NCBI RefSeq assembly: GCF_007565055.1
Contig: NC_044553.1
Coordinates: 98,245,858 to 98,309,857 of the forward strand
Length of the DNA: 64,000 nt
Reading direction: 5' to 3'
Source: Rhinopithecus roxellana
Lineage: Eukaryota > Chordata > Mammalia > Primates > Cercopithecidae
In this document: positions 35,775-47,689 of the stretch, piece after piece
Position numbering within the stretch: position 1 is the first letter of the stretch
How the letters are laid out: every line of letters begins with the position of its first letter
Program-made: the position numbers and the translations under genes
The notes under the pieces: model-generated
What the model was told of the DNA's origin: nothing
Database searches by the model: none
What the model saw: the letters and a program-made list of their open reading frames with translations, nothing else

Positions 35775-36135
35775 TGATCTGTTTTATGTGTCAGCTCAGC
35801 TAGATTATAGTTTCCAGTTATTCCATCAGGAATGATTCTAGATGTTTCCGTGTAAGTATTTTATTCATATGAGTAACATCTGCTATCAGTTGACTTTATG
35901 TAATGAAGATTAATCTGGTTGGATTAGATGCCATCAGTTGAAAAGCGTTTTTGCAAAACTGAAGTTTCCCAGGGAAAAAAAAGAAATTCTATGTGTTTAT
36001 TGCAGTATCACCTCCTGTCTGAGAGGTTTAGCCTGATAATTTCAGATTTGCCTCTTCATGCCCTCTAAACAAAGAGGTCAGTCTCTTGCAACAAATCTCT
36101 CTCTCTCTCTCTCTCTGATTCTTTCTCCATATAAA
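35775..36135 (+). repeat. MLT2-type LTR (3' LTR of the ERVL)
   Basis: Starts TGATCTGTTTTATGTGTCAG, contains GTATCACCTCCTGTCTGAG and ends in a CT repeat (36098-36117), the order of MLT2B-like ERVL LTRs. Its position directly downstream of pol supports the call. It is shorter than the family, with internal losses and a truncated right end. Confidence 0.65.
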
Positions 36136-36408
36136 TACAATTTCACTAAAACATGTTCACCCCAATTAAGCAGATATTTTCATTTAGTCCTCATTGCCCT
36201 GTATCCTTGTATTACTGAGTAAATACAGCACAAATTATACTGAGTAATATTACAGAATTCCTTTAAATCTGTAATATCCCACCTTTCCACGTACCAGGAC
36301 TATTATCATGCAGCTGATCGTCTGTCTTTACTTACATGTTACAATGCTAGCAAAAGTAGAGGTAAGCTGAAACTTTCTCCTTTTCCAGCGTTTAAGATTT
36401 ACTTAGTT

Positions 36409-36716
36409 GGCCAGGCGCGGTGGCTCAAGCCTGTAATCCCAGCACTTTGGGAGGCCGAGACGGGCGGATCACGAGGTCAGGAGATCGAGACCATCCTGGC
36501 TAATACGGTGAAACCCCGTCTCTACTAAAAAATACAAAAAACTAGCTGGGCGAGGTGGCAGGCGCCTGTAGTCCCAGCTACTCGGGAGGCTGAGGCAGGA
36601 GAATGGCGTAAACCCGGGGGACGGAGCTTGCAGTGAGCTGAGATCTGGCCACTGCACTCCAGCCTGGGCGACAGAGCGAGACTCCGTCTCAAAAAAAAAA
36701 AAAAAAAAAAAAAAGA
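36409..36716 (+). mobile_element. AluY (OWM AluYR-like), full length
   Basis: Starts GGCCAGGCGCGGTGGCTCAA; has GAATGGCGTAAACCCGGGGG and an uninterrupted A-tail. A perfect 15-bp target-site duplication, AAGATTTACTTAGTT, lies at 36394-36408 and 36717-36731. A young insertion. Confidence 0.96.
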
Positions 36717-36731
36717 AAGATTTACTTAGTT

Positions 36732-38232
36732 TTGGCATTTAACATATTTATGGATGCTGACATGGGTATACTTTGATATAAACAATATATGTGAGAAAAA
36801 AAATTCAGAATAACTACATATGGTATTTTTATTTAGTCTGTGAGGGGCATGTCTTATGCTGAATTTATCTGTATTAATTTGAAATAATGCGTTAGAGTTT
36901 TCTGTATATACTTTATTAAATATAATTTAATATAAAGTACCAAATATACACAAGGAAGAATTAGGATTGTAGGATAAATGCCAGGAAAAACTGTCTCTAA
37001 ATCATTCTTGAGGCCCTTTACACTTTCTGTGACAATGCTTCCATAGCAATCACATTGTATATGGGTTTTTATGATCATTGGAGAGAGATTAACAGAGAAG
37101 AATGCTGTTCGATACCTTGTAGCTTCCATAAATCTTTGTAAAAGTTTATTGATTTGAGTTGTGCTAGAGACACAGTATTTCCTAGTCTTATAATGCCAGT
37201 AGACACAAAAGATAGAACAAATAATCCATCAATTTTTTTTTTTATTACCCAGTAAAGCAGGGGGTTGGGAGGTAAGGTGAAGTAATAGCAGTAATGCTCC
37301 GTATATGTTTATTTCTACTATTGTCTGCAGAAGTGAAGCAACACTGTAGCAGATATGAAAAAGCACTGACTTTTCATGTAAGAAGATCTGAATGGTCAGT
37401 CATTTGAATTTTCCAAATTACCTTGACATCCTGAGCAATATCTTGTTCTCTCATGCTACCTTTCAGAAATGGTTTATGTCAAGTGACATCAGAGTTTTGG
37501 TACATAATAAATAACAGTTTTTTTTTTTTTAAGAAAATGAGGATTTCCTATTATTTTTAAATAAGGCATTTCTTCAGATAGCTTATCAGTGGAAATTCAA
37601 TTGAAGAAAACATTAAAGAGTAGTTAAAACCAAAAGGGAATGTTTGGCATAATTTGAACAATTTCACTGGTCAAGTTAGAAATGCTCACTCTAACATTAA
37701 GCAGAGCTTTACTTAATAAAGGAATAGATTTCCAAAGTCCTCAAAGAACTGTAGTAACGAAGTGATCATTATGTTTATGTTTATGTTTATGTTTATGCAT
37801 GACTATCTACAGAATAATAGAAAGTCAAATTCTGCTTTTACTAGAGTATATTTTGGAGAATGTTTCAATGATAAAAGATGCATCCATGGAGCCTTCTTTT
37901 AATAAAGGTTGGAAAACTAAAAAACAATCTAAATATTTGCAGTGGATGTAACATTCTCTATTTCAGAAACACACAGCCTTTACTCAGGTCTGCCTTGCAT
38001 TTTCTCTTGCTTTATATTGCTTATGAGGTACTATACTACCTCATAAAAACAAACAAGCAAACAACTTGTGAAACTCAAAATTTGCCCTCTTTCTGCTTCC
38101 AATTATAATGCTCTTTGCTTTTTTACCTGTGACAATTAGGAGCAAAAGCAAAGGCTGTAAAATGAGACAACTTATCCTTACCCTAAAATTGTTCCACATA
38201 TTCTGAACAGCTCAATTTGAAAGTTGAGAAAG
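36732..38232. other. No gene seen; one hexamer microsatellite
   Basis: Unique AT-rich sequence. (TTTATG)n occupies about 37770-37796. Confidence 0.55.
37770..37796. repeat. (TTTATG)n microsatellite
   Basis: More than four hexamer units in tandem without interruption. Confidence 0.92.
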
Positions 38233-38282
38233 TACCCAGTCTTGGGTATTACTTCATAGCAGTGTGAGAAAGAACTAATACA
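38233..38282 (+). repeat. MaLR LTR 3' tail fragment
   Basis: ACCCAGTCTTGGGTATTACT and GAACTAATACA match the last ~50 bp of THE1/MST LTRs. Confidence 0.7.
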
Positions 38283-38400
38283 TGGGGTAAATAACAATGC
38301 AACATGTATGGCTTCAACTAAAATTTCTCAATCAATAATTAAATCCTCGTAATACAGAAATAACTACAATAATAATAATAAAGCATGGGGGGAAAGTTCT

Positions 38401-38521
38401 GAACAGCATGGGGGAAACCGCCCCCGTGATCCAATTACCTTCACCTGGTGACACTCTGAACACGTGGGGATTATGGAGAATACAATTCAAAATGAAATTT
38501 TGACACAGCCAAACCATATCA
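38401..38521 (-). repeat. MaLR (THE1-like) LTR 5' part, antisense
   Basis: GAACAGCATGGGGGAAACCG through CACAGCCAAACCATATCA is the reverse complement of the first ~120 bp of a THE1 LTR. It faces the + strand tail at 38233-38282 with about 118 bp between. Confidence 0.85.
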
Positions 38522-38547
38522 CCCCCAGGCCTATTACAAAAGCAGTC

Positions 38548-38857
38548 TTTTTATTTTTTTGAGATGGAGTCTCGCTCTGTCTGTCGCCCAGGCTGGAGTG
38601 CTGTGGCCAGATCTCAGCTCACTGCAAGCTCCACCTCCCGGTTTCACGTCATTCTCCTGCCTCAGCCTCCCGAGTAGCTGGGACTACAGGCGCCCGCCAC
38701 CTCGCCCGGCTAGTTTTTTTTTTTTTTTTTTTTTTTTTTAGTAGAGACGGGGTTTCACCGTGTTAGCCAGGATGGTCTCGATCTCCTGACCTCTTGATCC
38801 GCCCGTCTCGGCCTCCCAAAGTGCTGGGATTACAGGCTTCAGCCACCGCACCCGGCG
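38548..38857 (-). mobile_element. AluY (OWM type), full length
   Basis: Reverse-strand AluY with a long T-run in the middle (38711-38739) and a 4-bp CTGT duplication near 38577. An 11-bp target-site duplication, CAAAAGCAGTC, lies at 38537-38547 and 38858-38868. Confidence 0.95.
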
Positions 38858-38868
38858 CAAAAGCAGTC

Positions 38869-39558
38869 ATTTTAAAATGTAAATTTTTTTCAATACGTTG
38901 GAAACATAAGTATCTGTTGATGAATGAATAAAATGTGTTCTAGTCTGAGTCAGGTGAACAAATTAAAATTTAATGTAAGCAGTTAATTACATTTAATAAT
39001 AATGACAATTGAAAACCAGGACATGGTTATACATGATGGAAATTTAAAGACTTTTTATAAGTAAATTCTATTTGGACATTTATATTAAGAATATGAGATA
39101 TTTGTGATATTGTCACTAAAATTATTTCTCTGTAAATCTTGTAGTGATTTTTATCATTGGAGAGTAATTATACTGAAGTTTAGTTTTACTAATTTCTGTT
39201 TGCAAAACAATACTATTTCTAAGTAAGGAAAAGAAAGTCTCAGTAACTATAAAATACAATAGTTTTCAGCTTAGCATTGATAAGAGCTTTAAAACACATT
39301 TCATTCATGCCATACATAAAATATGGCAAATCTTATAATAATCATTTTAGAATATATAGTAATGAAGATGCATAATTGAGACTATAACATGGTACATGTT
39401 TCTTTGATGTTGTTGATTTAAAAAACTGAAATAACATTTTGGTACATTATTAGTAAACAATTAATTAAGTAGACGTAATTAGTAAGCAATTCAGATTTGA
39501 TAAAAGAGGAATGACGGGGGTAAAATCAATATTTTCATCTAGAAATGTTTTGCCCTTG
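38869..39558. other. No gene or repeat seen
   Basis: AT-rich unique sequence. Confidence 0.55.
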
Positions 39559-39972
39559 CAAGGTACAGTGGATTGAACGGTGGCCTCAAAAATGGTAAGT
39601 ACATGACAAATTTGTGAAGCCTATGAATGCTACCTTATTTTGGAAAAAGGTACTTGTAGATGAAAAATAAATTAAGGATGTTGAGAGGAAATAATTCTAG
39701 ATTATCTATATTGGCCCAGATCCAATAACAATTGGTTTGTGAAAGAAACACAGAGAAGAGACACGGAAGAGAAAGGCAACCTGAAGATGAAGACAGAGAT
39801 TCTAACAACGCAGCCAGAAACCAAGGAAGCCAAGGAATGCCAACAGCCATCAGAAGCTGCAGGAGTCAAGGAAGAATCCTTCCCTAAATTGTCCTTCAAA
39901 AAAGTGAGAAAATACATTTTTATTTTAAACCACTAATTTTGTGGTAATTTATTGCAGACACTACAAAAAAAT
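39559..39972 (+). repeat. MLT1 LTR
   Basis: GATTGAACGGTGGCCTCAAA, GAATGCTACCTTATTTTGG, CAAGGAATGCCAACAGCCAT and TAATTTTGTGGTAATTTATT follow the MLT1 LTR order. The open frames on both strands at 39635-39936 are chance frames inside it. Confidence 0.85.
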
Positions 39973-40129
39973 GAGTACACGTTCTTAAAAATGAGGCAGA
40001 CATCTTGCATCCTTTGGATGTAAGGAGGCCCCTATCCTCAGCTTTCCAGTGCTGGCAAAATGAACTAATTGCCAGCAAAATTAACTAATGATGGAGACTA
40101 TATGTGGAACTAAAAATATGGACTACTTA

Positions 40130-41010
40130 TCATCAATAAACTGTTTAACTACTGCTGCTATAAGTGCCCAGCCTGCACGTAGAAGAGTGCATGCTGAGTC
40201 TTTCATGTGGCAACCTGCTTGAGGAGGCTAGTCAGCCAATGAGTGGCATGGAGATTATACTGGAGCCCTTTGAGGGACATTGATCAATCCTTAACAGATA
40301 TCTCCTCTGGGTGTGGGTTTACCTTCCTTACACAGAGGCCTCCTGTAGTGTCACCTCTTTACTTACAACATGATTCCTCTATCACTATGCAATTCCATGT
40401 AATATTAACTCACACCAAAGAATAATTAGGACAATAGGTTATTGACATGATATCATGTCACACCTTGAATTCAAAAGCATTTGATTTTGATGGAATGGCC
40501 TAATAAAGGCACGATTAAGATGACAATTTAGGCACGGCAACCTGAAGTGTTGGGGTTTCACATTGTAAGATGTTGGATATTTGCTGAACACTTGCAAATG
40601 GTTCTATGTATGGTGCTAGAATATGTTGGCATAGGAATCAGGAATGAAAGACAGTACTGACTGCCCCATCATTATTCCCACAGACACATTTCTTGGATTT
40701 GTAATTCTTAAGCCTACAGCTTTACACTCTAGCAGCTTGTGTTTATGATTTCTACAAAGTAAAACATTCTTTCCAACACTTAATACATATTTGAGTAAAC
40801 TTGAACATAAGGCTATGTACTAGATCCATTGAGCTTTTTATCTCAGCTAACAAAGGTATTACTAGACCTAGAGATAGGAGGGACTCTTCCTGAAACTGGG
40901 GATTAATGGGTAGGACTCTTGGTATTTCCATGCACCATGATAATGGTAAACAGGCAATTGCGAATTGTCATGTTCTACTACTACACAAGCAGTCAAGAAT
41001 AGTCAAACTG
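40130..41010 (+). pseudogene. Second ERVL pol (integrase-region) fragment, decayed
   Basis: Parallel in order to part of the ERVL integrase region at 33960-34900. Shared cues are GCATGCTGAGT, GGAGCCCTTTGAGG and GGAATGGCCTAATAAAGGC, then a GGTGCTAGAATATGTTGGC block. It is much more diverged than a simple duplicate would be, so it is probably a separate old insertion from another ERVL family. No open frame above about 60 codons in sense. Boundaries are approximate; the stretch 39973-40130 may belong to it too. Confidence 0.55.
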
Positions 41011-42049
41011 CTGACCAAAGATGAGTAAAACTAGAAAGAACAGTGGAAGAGAAAGGTGACAAATGTTAGGTATAATCTTGGGATCAGCTGCAGGGGCATA
41101 AACTATAACTACCGAATCTGTCTCAAGTTTTTGTTTTGTTTTGTTTTTCAACAAGTTGAGGCCAACTAGCATTTTTAAAATAATTACTTGTACTTTTACC
41201 TTTCTCTTGTACAGGAAGTAGGCATCTTGTTTCCTTTGATACAGAGGCACTCTGTTGTAGTATGGGAACTAGATATAACTGAAAATGAGTTTGTCTAATA
41301 AAGGAAGTTAACTCTATCAGAAATTTCTTTCCTCATCTCATCTTCCCTTCACTTTTCACAAGGGCCTTGACAGTATTTTCCAGCTTTAGTAACTTACCGT
41401 GCTTGTTACCAGTTTACATGGATTCTAAGTAACTTCACCTAGGAACAACCAGATAGTATCTTACCTTTAACCTACAATCTCAGAACTTCTTTGTTGACCT
41501 CAACTAACACAATGATACTCATCATATTTAAATGCAGCCAGATGGGTTTTCATAGAGGGATAAAATTTTGACTGAGAAAACAGGAGATAGCAGATACGTG
41601 TTTTCCCTTCTCCACCATGAAATATAATTGTAGACTGCTTGGAAGAAAATACCACAATATGAATCACAAGTTGCTCTTCATATCAGACAGTGACTCACTC
41701 AACCATACAACTTTGGATTTCTTTTCACCCATTTCCATGTTCATCATACAAATATAACATTAAATATTATAAGCCAAAAAATGACATTTAAAATAACAAA
41801 GACAAAACACTTTGCAATCAGGTTTATAAATGTTTAAATCTACAATAAAGAAAATGTTAAAACAGTAATAAAACACAAAAATCGAAATTCATTCTTTGTT
41901 CTCGGGTGGAATGCATTAACACTGTAAAGATGTCAGTTTTTCCTAAGTGAATTGAATATGTTTCACAATAACAGTAGCAAGTTTTGTTCTCAAGGGAAAC
42001 AAATATATTTCTACATTTCTATCAAAACACAAACATTACAGGAATTGGT
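41011..42049. other. No gene or clear repeat seen
   Basis: Unique sequence; the first ~250 bp could still be decayed ERVL sequence. Confidence 0.45.
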
Positions 42050-43190
42050 GAAAAAAAACCCTTAATATAATAGGAGTTATTTCTGTCTGATATCAAAATA
42101 TACTTCAAATTGTCTATAATTAAAACACTGTGTCTGCATAGTATTCCATGGTGTATATGTGCCACATTTTCTTAATCCAGTCTGTCACAGATGGACATTT
42201 GGGTTGATTCCAAGTCTTTGCTATTGTGAATAGTGCCGCAATAAACATACGTGTGCATGTGTTTTTGTAGTAGAATAATTTATAATCCTTTGGGTATATA
42301 CCCAGTAGTGGGATGGCTGGGTCATATGGTACATCTAGTTCTAGATCCTTGAGGAATTGTAGGGACATGGATGCAGCTGGAAACCATCATTCTTAGCAAA
42401 CTATCACAAGAAGAGAAAACCAAACACCGCATGTTCTCACTCATAGGTGGGAACTGAACAATGAGATCACTTGGACTCGGGAAGGGGAACATCACACACT
42501 GGGGCCTATCATGGGGAGGGGGGAGGAGGGAGGGATTGCCTTGGGGAGTTATACATGATATAAATGATGAATTGATGGGTGCTGATGAGTTGATGGGTGC
42601 AGCACACCAACATGGCATAAGTATACATATGTAACAAACCTGCACGTTATGCACATGTACCCTAGGACTTAAAGTATAATAAACAAACAAACAAACAAAC
42701 AAACAACAACAACAAAAAACACTGTGTTTCTGGTGCATGCATAGACAGACTAAAGAAACTGAATCAAAAGTGCAGAAACAGATATCAATGTATGAGGACG
42801 TCTGTGTTTGGTAAAATTGGCATATCAAGTCATAGGACAAATAATAGACATTTTATTAAATGGTGTTGGAGGATCTAGATAAATTTTGGAGAAGATAAAA
42901 TTTGTTCCACACATGCAGATATAACCAAACTCAAAATACAGATGTAATCTAAATATAAAGGAAGGAAGCAAATAGAGGAGGAGGAAAGACTGATTGATTC
43001 AAGAACTAGAAGGAAGTACTGAAGAATTTATTTATAACTATGAAGAAAAATTTTCTGAGGTAAAAATACAATACAAAAATTCAACCACAATAAAATTATG
43101 ATGAAGAAGAAGAGGAAGATTAGAACACTGGCAAAATTCAATAAAATGGATAAATATTTGCAACATATAAAACAGAGTTTATTACTACAA
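42050..43190 (+). repeat. Old L1M ORF2 remnant, split by a younger L1
   Basis: 42050-42133 and 42728-43190 read as diverged L1 ORF2 in continuous order: the CTGATATCAAAATATACTTC part before, then CAGAAACAGATATCAATG, TTATTAAATGGTGTTGG and ATATTTGCAACATATAAAAC after. No open frames remain. Confidence 0.62.
42134..42715 (+). mobile_element. Young L1 3' end with 5' inversion
   Basis: 42134-42360 is ORF2 end sequence in reverse orientation, equivalent to about 4352-4573 of the first L1. 42361-42715 is the forward 3' end, equivalent to about 4604-4921. About 30 bp between them was lost at the inversion joint. The tail is (AAAC)n then CAA repeats. A 12-bp target-site duplication, AAAACACTGTGT, lies at 42122-42133 and 42716-42727. 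The 3' UTR carries the same duplicated 18-bp block (42565-42600) as the first L1. Confidence 0.95.
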
Positions 43191-46100
43191 AATAAATGTA
43201 TCTAAACTATATGCATATTATATTTATATTTTTAGCTATAAATATATGTACACATGTATACATACAAGAAAGAAAAAAGGAAGAATGCATATTGATATTA
43301 TGTATGTGTGAATAAGAGAGAAGAGAAAAGATAATAATATGCACACATACATGGAAGCTTATTTTAAATAAATCATAATGATTATTAAAAATTAATTATA
43401 TTGCTTTCCAACAACAGTTAAATGATTCATGAATGAAATAAGGACTGAAATGTGACTTCTTTAAATATAGCCTTTATACAATTTCAACTAGGAAAATATG
43501 TTGATATTTTGTATGATCAAAAAAATTTGAAAGAACAATCAAACACAAAAATGGATTTAATTGAATATTAAGTTGCCAACATAATATCTCTCAAAATATA
43601 TGAAAATAAAATCATTAAAATATTTGTATCAAAGCAATTTGTATATAATAAAGTATACAAATCTTAAGTATACAACTTTATGAATTTTTAAACATCAACT
43701 AATTTAAATATTATAAAAACTACTATAGTCATTCTCAGTGGGAAAATCGATGAATTTTTAAACTGTTCTTTATAGTTGTGTTATTAAAAAGGCATTTGTG
43801 TAGTAATTAAAAATCTTCTTGTATGCTCTGTAGCAAAGGACAAATGAGTAACTCTATTGTGTTATGGACATAGAGTTTTCATTGTAGGAGAAGGATGATG
43901 CAGGTGTGAAATGTACATAAAAGTAGGGAAAATAATATAGTGCTGGATTTAATATGCCATATGAGTATGAACTTACAATGTTTTGTCAAAAAATATTTTT
44001 TCTGGTTCCATCCTCTGAATTGTTCTATGTAGTGGTATCTCATTTGAATTAGTACATCTAGGATCCAGAATTCATGTATAAATATTATTCCCCAGTTAAA
44101 CAAACCAGGATTTTACAGAGAAATGACTCATTCCAGGTCTCAGGCAAGGGAAGCACAAGGGAGACTAAACAACATGTTTGCCAGAAAGTAATAAAGTGCT
44201 CAAAGAAGGATAGGAGCATGCTAAGAGGAAAAGGTAAGCAGATAAATAGGCTTCCTATTGCTCAAATTTGGAACAACCATTAAGAGGATATTCTTTACCA
44301 AATGTTCTCAGATAAATCATGTTAGTAACAGAGTAAGACATCAATGAATAAAATAGGAATCCACGAGACAACAGCAATATGAACAAGGAAGAAACAAAAG
44401 TCATTTCCTAAAATAGACTGCAAACTAAGAAATGTAGAAGAAATGCTACAATTAAATATTCACCAATTGTCAACTAAAACAGAAATAATTATTAATTCAG
44501 CCAAAACTCATTCTAGCAAAAATGATCAACTGATGCTACTATGAGTGAATGGAAATTGCTGAGGCAAGTATATCTTAATATTTATAGTATTTATTATGTA
44601 AAAGGTAAATTTAGTAACTGTAGATTAGAGAAAATCCTTTAATCATGTGACCTGATCTAAGTATTCACGTACTTGTGGAAAGAGTCAATACTAATTTCAT
44701 AATAGAGATGGTTGTTCTGCAGGATAGTTTCCTTAATCTTATGATATACATTCTGAAACATTAGAAATAGTGAAGCACTATGTCTGCACTTTTTCTCAAA
44801 AAGTTCAAAAAAAGGTAAAAGAAGAGGACAGAAAAATGAACAGAGAAAGAGATAGATAAATAGCAAATATTCTACAATGTTAAAAAGTAGTGAATCTGCT
44901 TTAAGGAAACAGTGGAAATCACTGTGCTGCATGCTTACATGTAAAAATGAAGTAAGTACATAGGGTATGGCAAATATCGTCATCTTTGTACCATGATTCA
45001 TTCCCAGCATTACAAAAATGAAGGCACTGTTAGTGGCTTCTGTGTCAAACATCAATAATTTATTTTCCAAATGTCTGGGTAGAATTACAATACAGCCTTC
45101 TTGTATGCCATGTGCCATATAAGTCACATGTTGAGAATTTCTAAGATTATAAAATAACTGATATTTTTATAAGGTTGAATTTGTTGATAAACAATACATT
45201 TTTGAGAGTGCCTAATTCTGTTCTGAATCATCATTTACAGATTATTATCATTATAATAATAAAGATAATATGTTTAGAACTCAGATTATATTCTTGATAA
45301 TAAAAATCACATTGATGCTGTATTTATAGCTAAGTTCCCTGTTTAAAAACATTTTTTGTCCAAAAACTTTAAGCCAATAAATTCACAAAGAGAAATAGAA
45401 GAAAGTTTTTACCATTCTAGGAGGACATTTTAGGTATTTTCAGTATCTGCTGACTTAATGCTATTGATATGGCAACCTATAAGCATTATAAAAATGTGAA
45501 TTTAGAATAAAACACTTATTTACTGAGAGGTTACATTTAATTTGTGGTTTCAAAGGAATTTTTTTTACCACCTTTGTATGTGTATATACTATGTACTGAA
45601 AATTATAACATGAAAACTTATATTTTAAAATATCACATAAAAAGCGAGTACTTAAGGAGATGATCTTCACCCAAATGTAAAGCTAGCATAATCTTCATTT
45701 TGCCTTTATTCTTCTCAACTCAAGGATGCTGATGGAAATATCTTGTCAGAGTAAGTAAGCTTTCCTGCAGGCATCATTAAACACATACAATGAGGCAGTC
45801 ATTGGTAGGGATCCTGCAGAACGTCTTACTTCTCTGTGATGCTATTTTTCATTTATAGAAAGCATCACTATTAAAAAGAGACAGGACTATAATAGCATTA
45901 CCTAGCTGAAAGAGAGATCCAAGATGGATCACTTTACTTCAAGGTCTCTTATACAAAATATTCTCATAACATCTATAGTGCCACACTTGACATTTTTTAA
46001 ACTAGGCTGTGACTGCTCCATTGAGTAAATTAGACTAAAAGTATTAAAACATCCATCATCTAAAACACAATCCTAACATAGTTAAAACAAAATTCAAGAC

Positions 46101-46639
46101 ATATTTTGATGTCAAAGTGATTTTGTCCTTCAGTGATTCCACTTTGTGAGTGTAAATTAGTGTACACGTTAAAATAAAAATATCTTTTCATCTAAAATGA
46201 ATACCTAAAATATCTGTTACCGTTGCTCCTCTTAACTAGTCCCTTATTTCATGTATGCTTATGCTGTTGAATATAATCCTACTATGGTTATATAACAGGA
46301 ATTACATGAGTATTACCAATTTAACAGATTAAATTTTCAATTAACACTTCCTGGTAAAGATGGATAAAGGTTTTGTGAAGACTAATGCTTACCCAGTTTG
46401 AGTCATACTGTTTAAGTAAAAGAATACACAATTACAATATAACACATGTTTAGTGTATATTAAACTTTTTAACTTAGTGACCATTCTATGGCAGAAAGAA
46501 CAGTATTTAAAAGGCATGAGAGAATGAAATTTATGTGGGCAAAAGATTAGTCTGGTACTTAAGAAAGGGGGAAGCAGGGCCTGGAAAGATCATTTAGGGC
46601 CAGCACTGTATGGTGCAGTTTACATTAACATTTTAGAAA
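43191..46639. other. Long stretch with no gene recognised
   Basis: AT-rich, including TATA-rich patches around 43210-43270. The longest open frame is 44657-45127 on the minus strand (156 codons), which I do not recognise. No clear repeat was identified. Confidence 0.5.
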
Positions 46640-46800
46640 GATTTGCATTCTAGCTATAACAAATATTAATGGCTTGACCTAAGGCAAATTGCTTAACATT
46701 CCTGAGACTCAAACTTATCATTTTTAAAAGGGAAAATTGGAACTAATTCATTGGATTGTGATAGAGATAATTAAAATATTGAATGTTAAAACACTTTTTA
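46640..46800 (+). repeat. MIR (old tRNA-derived SINE)
   Basis: Has the MIR order: GGCTTGACCTAAGGCAAATT, GCTTAACATTCCTGAGACTC, a CTTATCATTTTTAAAAGGG block, then a GATAGAGATAATTAAAA tail. Confidence 0.75.
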
Positions 46801-47689
46801 TATTCTGAAAATAATACTTTGTAGATTAGAGGCTTAGGATGTAGAAAGTCAAAGAGAATGAACTCCCACAATGAGAAAAAAGCTATCTAATCTCCAAAAC
46901 GATAAGGTTTTTTTTGAGTTCATGAGAGAGCTGAGGTTTCAAGGTAACTAGATGAACCAAATTCTAAAGGTGTAAAAAAAGCCTTTATTAAGAGACACTC
47001 TTTCACCTTTAGAAAAACATCAGAGAAAGAGGTGATTGTAAGAAAAATGGGTATGAAAAAGCAAGTAAAATTGTAATAAACTTTTAAACATGTAATTTGA
47101 TATGGACTAACAGTTTAGAATCACTGAGAGTCTCAGATGTAACTGAAGTTCTCATTTATTAATTATTTGTAAGTCTTTATCCAGTACTCAAAGAAAGGAT
47201 GGGCAGAAGACATAAAAGTGCAGCCCCCTTGCTGGGGTATAGACACAAAACCCTAACTACTTCCAGAACCTTTTCAATCCTATTAAAAGAAGTAAAAGTC
47301 TTCTTGCTTCTGAGGCTAGGACATAAAATCCAACGTAATTACAAAAATAACTAAATGCCTTTCACTTTCAAATAATGTAAGTGACTACATTTTTTGATGA
47401 AAATGCTGATCCTGTTGTACTAACCTACTAGGTTACCAACCTGTGTTATCTCTTAATTGCTCCTTTTTTTTTTTATAGAATTCACTCTAAATCGGTCTCT
47501 CATTTCCTTTATTCTCTTTGGTATTAAGCAGAAAATGTCCAAATCCTGTCATAAACACTTCTCAAATCTTTCTTTCTGAGATGCGAACAGTCATTCAGCT
47601 CCCCCTCTCTGCAACAAATTAAAAATTAAATAAACGTAACTTTGTTTACTGCAGTCATGTTTCTCTAGCTTTGGACAGTGGGATGTGGC
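46801..47689. other. No gene or clear repeat seen
   Basis: AT-rich unique sequence. A T10 run followed by ATAG (about 47464-47478) looks like a splice acceptor tract, but there is no exon to support it. Confidence 0.5.

Larger units (their letters stand above)
31062..36135 (+). mobile_element. ERVL-class endogenous retrovirus remnant, gag-like to 3' LTR
   Basis: A class III (ERVL) element in + orientation: a gag-like region (31062-31855), pol (about 32900-35510), then an MLT2-type 3' LTR (35775-36135). It is interrupted by an MLT1 LTR (31856-32246) and an Alu (34426-34750); across the Alu the sequence resumes at the same point. No env, as normal for ERVL. No 5' LTR is visible; the left side is the TA tract and the inverted L1. 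Many stops and shifts: an ancient, dead copy. Confidence 0.75.

Noticed and set aside
36469..38741. Open frames with the WSAVAQAGVQW-style Alu peptide signature
   Set aside because: These are translated antisense Alus, a common source of spurious exons, without supporting splice context.
39635..39936. Paired open frames on both strands
   Set aside because: They lie within an MLT1 LTR and show no protein-like conservation.
42120..42840. Two overlapping minus-strand frames (82 and 172 codons) at the inverted L1
   Set aside because: The first is ORF2 coding sequence in the inverted arm; the second is antisense of the 3' UTR and flank.
47464..47480. T-rich tract plus ATAG as a splice acceptor
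   Set aside because: No open exon, donor site or conserved reading frame follows; such tracts are frequent in AT-rich DNA.
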